The notes beneath the pieces are model-generated. The model had not been told where the DNA came from, did no database searches, and saw only the letters and a list, made by a program, of their open reading frames with translations. Below are positions 1 to 8,695 of a stretch of DNA of 64,000 nucleotides, in pieces. Each line of letters begins with the position of its first letter. Position 1 is the first letter of the stretch. The translations under genes were made by a program, and so were the position numbers. Source of the stretch: Bacteroidota bacterium (GTDB lineage Bacteria; Bacteroidota; Bacteroidia; Cytophagales; Cyclobacteriaceae); the NCBI GenBank assembly GCA_023417065.1, contig JAEZGH010000140.1, positions 1 to 64,000 of the forward strand, written 5' to 3'.

Positions 1-1
1 C

Positions 2-130
2 GTGGGTATAGAGGAACAATGGAAGTTTAAAGAAACAACCTGGAAAGTGCTTGTGGCTTGTTTCATTCCATTCGGCACGTTCTACATTGACTACAAAATC
101 CTTCGCAAGATAAAACCTCACGAAAACTAA
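2..130 (+). CDS. DUF3817 family membrane protein, C-terminal fragment
   Basis: The window opens inside this gene. Forty-two residues are visible in frame 2, ending with TAA. The hydrophobic stretch VLVACFIPFGTF followed by YIDYKILRK matches the end of DUF3817 integral membrane proteins, in which the last transmembrane helix carries a PFGTF-x-x-D signature followed by a short basic tail. The function of the family is unknown. The N-terminus lies outside the window, so length and promoter cannot be judged. Confidence 0.65.
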   Translation: MGIEEQWKFKETTWKVLVACFIPFGTFYIDYKILRKIKPHEN

Positions 131-252
131 TATCGATGGCTTCCGTATCAAAATATCACTAATGAGTTGAAGAAGTTACGGGAGGAATTGAAATAATCCC
201 TTAACCATCAATATAAGCAACGGGGTCGCCCATTTAATTGAAAAATACCGTA

Positions 253-963
253 TCAGGGTTGAGACGCGTTACCATTAAGGAATCTGCTCACAAAAACATC
301 AAAAGTTTCCAGCTTTTCGTCTTCATAAATTTTGACAAACTGTGCAAATTGGTAATACCCATATTTATAAGGGTCGGCGCCCAGTTCCTGATAATGGTCA
401 TTAAAATACTTAATTTGATCTTCCCCCTCGGGAACAGGATCAGGTAATTGGCGCATCATCAGTCTGGCATATCTATAGCATTTCCGAAGATTCTTCAGAC
501 GTCCATCTTTCCGCCAATACATAATGGCTACTGTGTTAGCAAAATATTCATTCTGATATAAACTGGATTCCCACGTTTGCGTAGCGCTTTGCATTGCATG
601 ACCAAGCTCATGCGCGAGGAAAAATCCGTTAAAGAACAGTCCAAATATTTCTCTTGCCTTTCTCCTGCCGCCAACCTCATAAAAAAAATCCTTCTGCGAC
701 TCCATTACCTGGTTCCACATTGGCAAGTTAATCTCGTTAGACTTTTGCGAGTAGAATATGAGAAATGGCTATGTGTTTAAGACGGCCTTTGCAGGACTCG
801 TAAATATGGGCGCAATCGAATTGGACTCGAAAACAAATTCTGCAACAATACGGTTTGCGTCCTGCACTAAAGTTGCTGAGTCTCTATACAAATGAAAAAA
901 TCCGTTCTGAGAACTTGCCGCTATGGTAATTGAAAGCGTAAATATCATTAAGCAACTTTTCAT
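253..963 (-). pseudogene. Secreted HELGH metallopeptidase-like protein interrupted by an in-frame TAG
   Basis: Two open stretches lie in the same reading frame, separated by one TAG codon at 769-771. The upstream part (from ATG at 963) has a signal peptide, MKSCLMIFTLSITIAASSQ. The downstream part, to the stop at 253-255, contains AHELGHAMQS, an HExxH zinc-protease motif, then NEYFANTVA, whose Glu could be the third zinc ligand. No frameshift is needed: reading through the TAG gives a continuous protein of about 236 residues. I read this as one secreted putative zinc protease with a nonsense mutation. A downstream fragment starting at TTG 726 would lack the signal peptide. I cannot name the family; the HExxH assignment rests on the motif alone. 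Confidence 0.6.
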
Positions 964-1074
964 AAGGTGTTGGATAAAAATTTTAGCGTATCGCCGAATC
1001 AAGATATCACTGAAGGTCCAATTCACTCAAATCCCTAAGAGTTGTGAAATCTGGCAGACTTGGATTACGAATCG

Positions 1075-1109
1075 AAAAAAAGGCATGGTATTACCCATGC
1101 CTTTTTTTT
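1075..1109 (-). terminator. Rho-independent terminator, usable in both directions
   Basis: A stem of AAAAAGGCATGG pairing with CCATGCCTTTTT around a short loop, flanked by an A run on one side and a T run on the other. It lies just downstream of the minus-strand lipoprotein ending at 1127 and also faces the broken protease gene. Confidence 0.8.
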
Positions 1110-1126
1110 GAAGAACGTTATTGGAC

Positions 1127-2527
1127 TTAGAATTCACTGACAATCCAGCCGTAATCTACTTTGAGTTCTGTGAGCTGGTTCAATGCTTCTGGAGAAGGAG
1201 GACCAATCAGCGGCTCACTCTCTCCGGCCCAGTTAGTGCTAAGACCAAATATGCCGGTGTGGATATCGTTTGCCACCGCGTTTGTGTAGATGCTGTTGAT
1301 GATATAATTGATATCATCCGCATCTAGCCCATTGGGACCGTCAACCAGAATGAAGCGGATCTTATGTGTAGGCGGGAGGATCAGCTGCTCCAGTTTTGTG
1401 AGGCCGGCCATATTCACGAACTCGAGATTCGTGTTGTTCGACAAGTCTACTACCGGCGGGCTCAGCGTCAATCCAAAGCGTATCGAAGTTAAGCCTGTCA
1501 GCGCATCGAGGTTTATTTCTGAGGTCTCGCCATTTCCGTAATACGAATAAAACTCAGTAATGCCGGTGATATCACCAGTGATTGTGATATAGTAATAACC
1601 CTTAGCTGCGTAGTTGTGTTCTACATAGGTGTTTGTTCCCAGTGCGAAACTTTCCACAGTGCCATCACCCCAGTCAACGTCAACATTACCACTGCCCTGA
1701 AGGATCATATCATAAGAAGATACGTCGGCAGTCTTGATTGTAAATGCCGGCAAGAGGTAAATCTTCAGCGGAAGTTTGTTGAGTTCCACGAGGAGATCGT
1801 TGTACTTGAACGTTCTGACGTAAGGCGCATAGCCTTGCTTCCTAACGATAAGTTTATAGGTTCCGTCAGCGTCGCCGTTAAATGAGATGGTGTTGACTTT
1901 TGCCGAAAGGTTGAATGTTTTGATCAGAGTGCCTGCATCGTCATACAGGAAAGCTTCTGCCGTTTCAATCTTTGTAACCCCCGCTTTGCTGGTAAATACT
2001 GCTATCGATAGAGGGTTTACGACTTTGATACCAAAATTAACGTATCCAAAGTCTTCGGGTACAAAGCCTTTCGTGGAAACGACTTCCATTGCCACGCTTG
2101 TAAGCTTCGCTTTCTGAACGTTGAAGCTGTAGGGCAGCGGTCTTACAACGAGAGGTGCAAGTGGCGTGCTCTTTTTCGGAACAGCGTAAATGATTTCCGA
2201 CCCTGACGCAATCAGGAAGTCTTCGACAGAATAACGTCCGGGAGCGATATCCAGGGGCTCCGTAATATAACCTCCACCAAGGCTCATGATAGCGATATGG
2301 CGATCGGTGAATACCACATTACCGTCATTGTCTTTGAGCGTTAGTACGAGTTCTGCATCAGCGGGGAGGTCATCAGCTGCAACTCTTCCGCCACTGCTTT
2401 CAGGTGCGGACATGGAGAACGTAAACTGTACTGGTTCTGACTTCTCCTGCTGCGGTTCATTTTCAGTACAACTTTGAAGGAATACTGCGAACATAGCGGT
2501 AATAATCAAACCGATTTTTGTTTTCAT
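1127..2527 (-). CDS. Surface lipoprotein with PKD-like and leucine-rich-like segments
   Basis: The 466-residue product starts at ATG 2527, where a lipoprotein signal begins (hydrophobic core, lipobox FLQSC, Cys20). The frame is open further upstream, but that extension has no signal peptide. Residues about 30-130 form a beta-rich domain, residues 185-260 resemble a carboxypeptidase-regulatory/transthyretin-like fold (AEAFLYDDAGTLIKTF), and residues 283-320 hold a PKD-like strand set with the motif VDWGDGT and YYYITITGD. Residues 320-390 look like one or two BspA-type leucine-rich turns (LTGLTSIRF, NLEFVNMAGLTKLEQL). The protein is probably anchored in the outer membrane and surface-exposed. 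A close paralogue lies upstream at 3439-4832. A terminator follows at 1075-1109. The binding partner is unknown. Confidence 0.8.
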   Translation of the reverse strand: MKTKIGLIITAMFAVFLQSCTENEPQQEKSEPVQFTFSMSAPESSGGRVAADDLPADAELVLTLKDNDGNVVFTDRHIAIMSLGGGYITEPLDIAPGRYSVEDFLIASGSEIIYAVPKKSTPLAPLVVRPLPYSFNVQKAKLTSVAMEVVSTKGFVPEDFGYVNFGIKVVNPLSIAVFTSKAGVTKIETAEAFLYDDAGTLIKTFNLSAKVNTISFNGDADGTYKLIVRKQGYAPYVRTFKYNDLLVELNKLPLKIYLLPAFTIKTADVSSYDMILQGSGNVDVDWGDGTVESFALGTNTYVEHNYAAKGYYYITITGDITGITEFYSYYGNGETSEINLDALTGLTSIRFGLTLSPPVVDLSNNTNLEFVNMAGLTKLEQLILPPTHKIRFILVDGPNGLDADDINYIINSIYTNAVANDIHTGIFGLSTNWAGESEPLIGPPSPEALNQLTELKVDYGWIVSEF

Positions 2528-3438
2528 TGAGGTGAGGATTAAAGGTGAGAAATGAATTGGTATTGGTATACAAGAGCAGTTACCGGCGTGTGGAGAACGC
2601 CGGCAGCATGCTCGATAGTAAAGATAATGTGATTCACAATTGATGGATGCTTGATAAGAAATCTTTTTTAACTGGTGTAACATTGACGAACCATACAACA
2701 ATTATTAGTGCAGGTTGCTTACCAGCAAGGCAGCTCGTTAGTAAGTAGCTTCCGTGATGACTTGACCTGATCACAATAGAATCACACTACCCAACGAAAG
2801 CGATCAGTGATGAAGTCAACAAGGTTCCCCCGCTCGCAAAACCCAATCTTGATAACGAGCCATCACACAAGTCCAAACCTGATAGCCCTTAGTCGGGAAA
2901 CTTTTGAAAAGGATAACGGTTAGTGCATACTTTTTTTGCCCGGCGTGCAGACGCGAGGTGGATAGCTGCTAGCTGGGTGGCTGGGTAGCAGGTCGGCTGG
3001 TTGATAGCTTGGCTGGGACAGGTGGTGCTGTGTCAGATGCTTTCAACGATAGCACAAAAGTTTTCCGGCCTTCCAGGTGCCACCTCTGGCGGCAGAAGAT
3101 ACAAGTGGGCTATAAGGTTGATAAGGTCGGATATCATTGGACCGTCAATGCTACTAAGGTGGATAAGGTTGGTTTCCTTTCTTGGCCCGCCTCCCGGTGA
3201 TATCATTTAAGAGCAGGCCAAGTGGATCGAGAATCAATCGCTGTTGTCCGGATGAGGTTGAGTGTCGTTGGAGTGCTGGGCCACTTAGCAAGTTAGCCTG
3301 TTACCAAGTTAGCAGGCTGGTTTGTTAGCATGCTAGGATGGTATCAGGTGTTTCCACCTGACACCAGCCGAGCGTAATAAGAAATGCCCGCGATGATGAA
3401 AACACACCGCCTCATAAAAGTCTTTCCTAACAGCATGA
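2528..3438. other. Long non-coding spacer with degenerate GGTTGATAAGG and GTTAGC repeats
   Basis: No convincing gene is present. From about 2940 to 3360 the + strand is G/T-rich with many short degenerate repeats: GCTGG/GGTAGC copies at 2968-3020, ATAAGGT-like copies at 3113-3170, and AAGTTAGC/GTTAGCA copies at 3286-3330. A hairpin TCAGGTG/CACCTGA sits at 3350-3367. Short open frames here have repeat-like composition and no recognisable protein. Confidence 0.55.
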
Positions 3439-4832
3439 TCACTCGTTCAACGAGCCGACTTCCCAACCATAGTTATCCCGCAGGACAATAAGGTGAGCTG
3501 TGGCTGCCGGAGAGGGACGATGCTCGGGTAGTGGCGTCTCCGTGTATTCATTTACACTAAAGAAGCCGTCTCGGATATTGTGCGCCACGGCATTTGTGTA
3601 AAGACTATTTACGACATAGTCGACATGTGAAGTTTTGAGGCGGCCAATACCGTTTAAGATGGCAAAAGCAATTTTATGATCTGAAGGCAACAACAACTGT
3701 TCAACCTCAGTCGTCGCCACGAGATTAAGACTCGTCAGCTCTGCGTTTTGCGATAAGTCGAGCACAGCAGGAAAATCCAGAGTCAACGACCTGAGCGATG
3801 TCAGGTGGTCAAAGTTAATCTCCGTAGATTTCCCTAGGAAGTAGTATTCGTAGACGCTGGTGATGTTTTCGAGGTCACCGGTAATGGTGATGTAGTATGT
3901 ACCCGAGCCGGCATACGTATGGCTGAGAGGTTCGCTGTAAGCGAGAGGGCTCGTTTCGACAGAGCCATCGCCCCAGTCGATCGTAATGCTTCCGCTTTTG
4001 CCGCCGATCTCAATCTCAAACGTAGGCACAATGTCCGTCTTCATGGTAAATGCAGGCCACATTAATACATTCAGTGAGAGGTTATCTAACTCTTCAACAA
4101 GATCTTTGTAATTAAACGTTCTGATAAAGGGAGTCCAGCCCGGCTTCCGCACGACAAGCTTATACGAAGCATCAACGTCGCCCTTGAATGACAGCAGATT
4201 CACTTTGGCCCCGAGGTCATATGTCTTTATGAGTTTGTCTTCAGCGTCGTACAGGAAAGCCTCAGCGCTGGCAAGCTTGGTCTCTCCTCCTTTACTTGTG
4301 AACACGGTAACGGACAAAGGATTGACAACCTCAATATTAAATGCCGCGTAACCAAAGTCTTTGGGCGCGTATCCCTTTGTTGAAACGACTTCCATCGCTA
4401 CGTTGGTGAGTTTGCCTTTCAGCACATTGAAGCTATACGGCAGCGGACGCACCACCAGAGGCGCAAGCGGTGTATTCTTCTTCGGGACCGCATACAGAAT
4501 CTCTGAACCGGATGCAATCAGAAAATCTGTGACATTATACCTTCCAAGATCGAACTCCAGTGGCTCCGTGATATAGCCACCGCCAAAATTCATGATACCA
4601 ATACGGTGATTCGTGAGCACAGGCTTGCCGGAATTGTCCGTGATGGTAAGTATCAGTTCGGCACCAGCAGGGAATTCATCAGCTCCGGACCTTCCGTTAC
4701 TGGGGTCATTCTCATCCAGGGAAAACGAAAACTGCACTTGTTCAGGTTTTCCTGGTGGGGTTCATTTTCAGTACAACTTTGCAGGAACACCGCCAGTACC
4801 GCGGTGAGTAAGAGACTAACATTTACTTTCAT
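3439..4832 (-). pseudogene. Paralogous surface lipoprotein with a one-base frameshift near the N-terminus
   Basis: A paralogue of the lipoprotein at 1127-2527, with the same domain order: lipobox FLQSC, TENEP linker, carboxypeptidase-regulatory-like segment, TIDWGDGSVE and YYYITITGD PKD-like strands, and leucine-rich-like turns. The signal peptide (ATG at 4832) and the rest of the protein are in different frames. Aligning the DNA with the intact paralogue places the loss of one base at the T run 4747-4750 (an A run in the coding strand): one more A restores an E-K-P-E-Q-V-Q-F reading that matches the sister's Q-E-K-S-E-P-V-Q-F. Without it, translation ends early at 4653. This may be a true pseudogene, a phase-variable tract (the run is short for that) or a sequencing error. 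Confidence 0.7.
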
Positions 4833-5724
4833 CAAGAGAGGGTTTTGGATGAGGGATAGGTTAATATACAATAACCGGTTGAGCGATGAGGACATCGGCA
4901 TCAGGTTCAATAGTAAAGATATACGGAAAATGATAATTGAGAAGGAAAAACTTAGCGGTGGCAAGATTACCGGGTGAGTGGGTGGAAAGGAATCCGTTTG
5001 AGTCGCAGGTTAGAAGGTCCGCCAACTATCAACTACAACACAGCGTCTTCTGACTTCCCAGGTATTATCACGTGAGGCCGAAAACACAACAAACGCAGAC
5101 ACGAATGCATCACTCACAAAAGCGCAAACGCACGCTGTTTTAATCTGACGTTATATCCCACCTTATCATTCGCAGGCAAGGGGAAGAACTGGTCGGTCGG
5201 ACGGGATAGCGACCTTTGTGGTGTTGACGCTTTCACGGTGTACGAAGGTTCGCTGACGCGAAGCCTGTTCACTACAAAATATGCAGACCGTCAGATAAAA
5301 TTCATGGTCTTCCTTTCCGTCAATAAATTTTAATTCAATCGCCTTAGATGCTACGATGATTTCCACCTCCTTTGTAAATCTAAGCTACCCTCCCTTTGAT
5401 AATGTAATTCCAGTAATTTTTGCAATAGGAATTGTATAAATAGTTTTCCTGGATGACGACAACTGCTTATCAAAGTAGCCTTTTATCCGAGAGAACACAG
5501 TAATCCTTAAACAGCTGATAGATTCTTAACACCTGTTCCCCTTCAAACAGGAACGAATCGATTTCTTGCTTCTTTTTGGGTTAAGCTTCAAACTCATGCG
5601 TACGGGATTTCGTGTAACATGATTTAGTTTTGTGATTTACGAGTGATCGATACACTTTTGATTACCGAGAGACTTCTGACAAACTAACGCATCCACAACG
5701 AAGAACACGTTAATCAGAAACTGT
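4833..5724. other. Non-coding spacer
   Basis: Nearly 900 bases without a supported gene. A 66-codon minus-strand frame (5166-5366) would need a GTG start directly abutting an AAAGGAG sequence and has no recognisable features, so I do not call it. No strong terminator or repeat stands out. Confidence 0.5.
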
Positions 5725-6135
5725 TCATTGGCAATTACATTGATAATCCATTATATACTTGTGAAATCGTTCGCCGTAGGAGTCGCTATCTCGATACCCC
5801 TTGAACCGAAAATCCTGCCAGTTCATGGAAGGAACACCGCAAAAAACATACTTTGTCGTTTGGATACTGTATTCATTTCGTTTGATTTCTGCCACAACAT
5901 AAATCTTATAATCGTAAGTATAGGCGGTAACTTTACGAAGCCATGAAGAATTCATTTCAAAAGCATTCACACTACCAGAATGGTAGCCCTCCTTTTCAAG
6001 GAATTGAATTAGGTCATTACACGAAACGGTTTGAGCGATACTCATTGTCGAGCAGAGCACCAGCACGATTGGCATTAGAATGATTTTGTTGCCAATCTTG
6101 ACTAGTCGGGAAATTGATTGATGTCGAACTGCCAT
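5725..6135 (-). CDS. Small secreted protein of unknown function
   Basis: The 136-residue product has a basic start, a hydrophobic core (IILMPIVLVLCSTMSIA) and probable signal peptidase cleavage after SIAQ near residue 35. The mature part is compact with conserved-looking aromatic and Cys positions (SCNDLIQF, SSWLRKVTAYTYD, YVFCGVPSMNW, SYGERFHKYIMDYQCNC). I recall similar uncharacterised periplasmic proteins in Bacteroidota but cannot name a family. The gene stands alone between two spacers, and no function is inferred. Confidence 0.6.
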   Translation of the reverse strand: MAVRHQSISRLVKIGNKIILMPIVLVLCSTMSIAQTVSCNDLIQFLEKEGYHSGSVNAFEMNSSWLRKVTAYTYDYKIYVVAEIKRNEYSIQTTKYVFCGVPSMNWQDFRFKGYRDSDSYGERFHKYIMDYQCNCQ

Positions 6136-6721
6136 ACGTGCCGATAACTGTTAGAGTCACTGAATAAAAGAAGAGGCCCTATCCGCGTTTACGGATTGCA
6201 GCCCAAACTAACGGCTTGGAGGAGGAACTGTTCAATTAAGTTTCCAAAGGACAGAAATTTCTTTCCGAACGGATGAACTTGAACTTCCCAATCGCGGCTT
6301 TCCTGACTCAATACGTACGCAATGAATACGAAGGAAGGTCAAACGTCACTTGGCGTACCGAACGTTAGCCAACCTTTCAAGCTTGAACACACTCGCAAAC
6401 AGGAGAAGGACACACAGTCTTTAACCGCAGCGCCTCCTCGTTCCAGTGCTCATAGGATCGATAAGATTGGCCCGGCGGAATTCCGTTCTACTGGGACGGG
6501 TAAGTTTTGGGCCGGGCGAAAGCGGTCAATTAGTTGACTCTTCATCCCTCCGCTTAACTTAAAAGGACCAGTGATAGAGCGATTGAAGGCGCCAGGCCCT
6601 GATTTTCAGGTCAAACAGATCTTGCGGCTGAAATATCTGTTGGCGGAGAGATGAAAGGGCTCGAAAATTCAACTTTTGTTTTAAATTTGCCCCACTTAAG
6701 CCCGGCCGGGGTTAAAACCAA
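6136..6721. other. Spacer upstream of the tRNA-Leu region
   Basis: No supported gene. Short plus-strand frames (for example 6322-6537) lack recognisable sequence. A Bacteroidota-type -7 box, TAAATTTG (6682-6689), sits about 33 bases before the damaged tRNA-Leu copy and could be the tRNA promoter. Confidence 0.4.
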
Positions 6722-6827
6722 GCCAAAGTGGCGGAATTGGTAGATCCCGCCCACACCGGCTAAGCCGGCGTTGCGGGACAGGCTGCGCACGACCCAAAAT
6801 CGTGTTCCTTCGGGGAAGCCATCGTTA
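6722..6827 (+). pseudogene. Damaged tRNA-Leu copy with a palindromic insertion in the D-arm region
   Basis: The first 23 bases (6722-6744) are identical to the start of the intact tRNA-Leu at 6859. They are followed by about 40 bases that begin with an imperfect palindrome: TCCCGC at 6745-6750 pairs with GCGGGA at 6773-6778, and CCGGC with GCCGG sits inside. The tRNA sequence then resumes with the anticodon arm (GCGCACGAC...AAAATCGTG) and variable-loop stem, and diverges before the T-arm. It cannot fold as a normal tRNA because the D-arm is split and the T-arm and 3' acceptor half are missing. Confidence 0.7.
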
Positions 6828-6858
6828 TGGGACATAGATCGGTAAGTTGATAATACTT

Positions 6859-6940
6859 GCCAAAGTGGCGGAATTGGTAGACGCGCACGACTCAAAATCG
6901 TGTTCCTTCGGGAGTGTGGGTTCGATTCCCACCTTTGGTA
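6859..6940 (+). tRNA. tRNA-Leu (anticodon CAA)
   Basis: The cloverleaf is visible: acceptor GCCAAAG pairs with CTTTGGT (one G-T pair, discriminator A), the D-loop is followed by the anticodon stem CACGA/TCGTG with loop CTCAAAA (anticodon CAA), there is a leucine-type variable arm (TCC/GGA), and the T-arm GTGGG-TTCGATT-CCCAC is intact. CCA is not encoded. It reads UUG codons. Confidence 0.95.
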
Positions 6941-6950
6941 CTCAAAGCGT

Positions 6951-6993
6951 AAAAGCCTCTGTATTCAGTGAATTGCGGAGGCTTTTCTTTTTT
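6951..6993 (+). terminator. Rho-independent terminator after tRNA-Leu
   Basis: The stem AAAAGCCTC (6951-6959) pairs with GAGGCTTTT (6978-6986) and runs into a T-rich tail, directly behind the tRNA. Confidence 0.8.
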
Positions 6994-7125
6994 ATGCCGT
7001 CGCCACCGACCGTCGTCTCCTGGCGGACTGTCCTAGTGGAAATCACACTTTATTCAATACTCCAGATTCCCATTCTTCCTATTTTGCCAACTTTCAAGCA
7101 TATCCCAACTCAAAACACTACCGCT

Positions 7126-7857
7126 ATGGCTCACACTCCCGGACTCGTCCTGATACATGGAGCGGGATTAAACAGCGCTATTTGGGAAGAGATCGAAAAA
7201 GAGATCGGCCTTGATGTGCTGGCTGTGGACTTCCCTAACCGCAACAACGGCGACGCAAATAAACATCTCACGTTTCACGATTACCTTAATTCAACAGTCG
7301 CCCAGATAAAGAACGCGAAGTTTGATCGCTTCATTCTTGTGACGCATTCCATCGGGGCGTGCGTGGGGCTGGCCATTGCGGCACAGTTTAGAGACCGGAT
7401 TGCCGCTTTTGTGGCCATTGGTTCCGTCGTCCCTCCAGGTGGACAATCTTTTGCCGGCGCCATGCCCTTTCCACTCAGCGCCATCCTGCCGATTATCCTG
7501 AGGCTCTTCGGTACCAAACCACCGGTCAAATCTATCGAAGATGAACTCTGCAGCGATCTGACCCCCGAGCAGACACAAAAGATCATCGCTGGCTTCACGC
7601 CGGAGGCAAGAGCCCTGTATACGACCAGAATTCGTTATGAATTACCAGATACCAAAAGGATCTATATTAAACTCACTTCCGACAAATCTATTCCCCCTTC
7701 CGTCCAGGACAAGATGGCGCAGAACCTGCATGCGCACACTATAATGACTATCGACAGTGGACATCTGCCTATGCTGAGCCAGCCCAAACAACTGGCATCG
7801 ATACTTACCAGTATTGCAGATGAATCAAGAACGGATGAAAACGTTACGGATCGTTGA
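7126..7857 (+). CDS. Alpha/beta hydrolase
   Basis: The 243-residue product starts at ATG 7126; the frame is open back through the tRNA, which cannot be coding. HGAG near residue 9 is the oxyanion-hole motif. LVTHSIGACVGLA carries the nucleophile elbow (Thr-His-Ser-Ile-Gly, Ser as nucleophile), and IDSGHLPML near the end supplies the catalytic His. The arrangement resembles small EstA/salicylate-esterase-like hydrolases. The substrate is unknown. It precedes the Crp/Fnr gene by about 140 bases, with a separate promoter between them. Confidence 0.8.
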   Translation: MAHTPGLVLIHGAGLNSAIWEEIEKEIGLDVLAVDFPNRNNGDANKHLTFHDYLNSTVAQIKNAKFDRFILVTHSIGACVGLAIAAQFRDRIAAFVAIGSVVPPGGQSFAGAMPFPLSAILPIILRLFGTKPPVKSIEDELCSDLTPEQTQKIIAGFTPEARALYTTRIRYELPDTKRIYIKLTSDKSIPPSVQDKMAQNLHAHTIMTIDSGHLPMLSQPKQLASILTSIADESRTDENVTDR

Positions 7858-7943
7858 GGACGGTGTTCAGGAGATTTCACTCAACGCAAACTGATTAGGT
7901 CGGTTTCCCGGGATATCGGTCTAATCACCGAAAACTTTACGAG

Positions 7944-7978
7944 TTGAACTGAATGGTCTTAAATCCTGTGTAAATTTG
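7944..7978 (+). promoter_or_regulatory. Candidate promoter of the Crp/Fnr regulator
   Basis: TAAATTTG at 7971-7978 matches the Bacteroidota -7 box TAnnTTTG, with TTG at 7944-7946 as a possible -33 element (24-base spacing, slightly long). The ATG follows 18 bases later. Confidence 0.5.
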
Positions 7979-7996
7979 GTTGAACGAAACCGCGCT

Positions 7997-8575
7997 ATGT
8001 ACGAAGCTTTGTTTAGAAGCGTGACTGCCAAGGTAACGCTAACCGATGTCGAGCTTAATGCACTGAAGTCTTACTTCATCCCAAAGAAGATACGAAAGCG
8101 TCAGTATTTGCTCAATGCCGGAGATGTGTGTCCACATATCACCTTCGTAGAACACGGCATGCTGCGTTCGTTCATGTCGGATGACGAGGGGCGCGAAAGC
8201 ATCGTACAGTTCGCGACGGAAGAGCGGTGGATTTCTGATATGGAAAGTTTCTTTTCCGGTAAGGAGGCCGCTTACAATATTGAAGCTATCGAAGATTCGG
8301 AAGTCCTGAATCTCTCCAGGCACGCCATGGATGAGATGATTGAAAAGCTTCCTGTCATGGAACGATACTTCCGGCTCCTGATGCAAAACCATATTATCTC
8401 ACTCCAGCGCAGGGTGGTTGCCTACATGAGTCTGTCGGCGGAAGAGAAGTACCTCAAGCTGATGGACGTTTATCCCGAGGTGATCACACGCGCCCCGCAG
8501 CAGTACATTGCCTCCTACCTCGGCATCACGCCGGAGACGCTGAGCCGCATCCGGAAACAGATCTCACAACGGTAA
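7997..8575 (+). CDS. Crp/Fnr family transcriptional regulator
   Basis: A 192-residue regulator with an N-terminal cyclic-nucleotide-binding-type beta barrel (residues about 20-115), a dimerisation helix (about 115-140) and a C-terminal winged helix. There are no N-terminal cysteines, so it is not an iron-sulphur Fnr. The recognition helix GITPETLSRIRK has E180-x-x-S183-R184, the spacing used by E. coli FNR (E209, S212, R213) to read TTGAT half-sites. Perfect TTGAT-N4-ATCAA palindromes lie in the two promoters just downstream, so it is the natural candidate to control them. ATG 7997 was chosen over an upstream TTG because homologues start close to this point. The ligand is unknown. Confidence 0.9.
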   Translation: MYEALFRSVTAKVTLTDVELNALKSYFIPKKIRKRQYLLNAGDVCPHITFVEHGMLRSFMSDDEGRESIVQFATEERWISDMESFFSGKEAAYNIEAIEDSEVLNLSRHAMDEMIEKLPVMERYFRLLMQNHIISLQRRVVAYMSLSAEEKYLKLMDVYPEVITRAPQQYIASYLGITPETLSRIRKQISQR

Positions 8576-8606
8576 GCCTGTTCACGCCCGGCGCACTCGC
8601 CTGAAT

Positions 8607-8674
8607 ACTTGATCTGGATCAAGTGCTTTCTTAACTGACATCAATTTCCGGGAGCCCGTCACTCCCTAATTTTG
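8607..8674 (+). promoter_or_regulatory. Crp/Fnr-type operator and -7 box of the NADP-binding gene
   Basis: A near-perfect palindrome ACTTGATCTGGATCAAGT (8607-8624) contains TTGAT-N4-ATCAA. Forty-four bases later comes TAATTTTG (8667-8674), a TAnnTTTG -7 box. The operator centre lies 51.5 bases before the -7 box, about -62 relative to the expected start, the classic class I activator position. No TTG -33 element is visible, which fits an activator-dependent promoter. An ACATCAA heptamer at 8638-8644 is shared with the next promoter. Confidence 0.75.
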
Positions 8675-8695
8675 TTCCGTAAACAAAAACGAAGT

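Noticed and set aside
4653..4832. Programmed frameshift in the lipoprotein paralogue
   Set aside because: No slippery heptamer, no downstream structure; the intact sister needs none. A lost base is simpler.
5166..5366. 66-codon minus-strand frame with AAAGGAG next to its GTG
   Set aside because: No spacing between the ribosome-binding site and the start, no recognisable features.
6322..6537. 71-codon plus-strand frame
   Set aside because: No similarity, no signal peptide, composition like the spacer around it.
6847..7125. Long plus-strand frame extending the alpha/beta hydrolase through the tRNA-Leu
   Set aside because: The first part is the tRNA and its terminator; the hydrolase starts at ATG 7126, where the fold begins.
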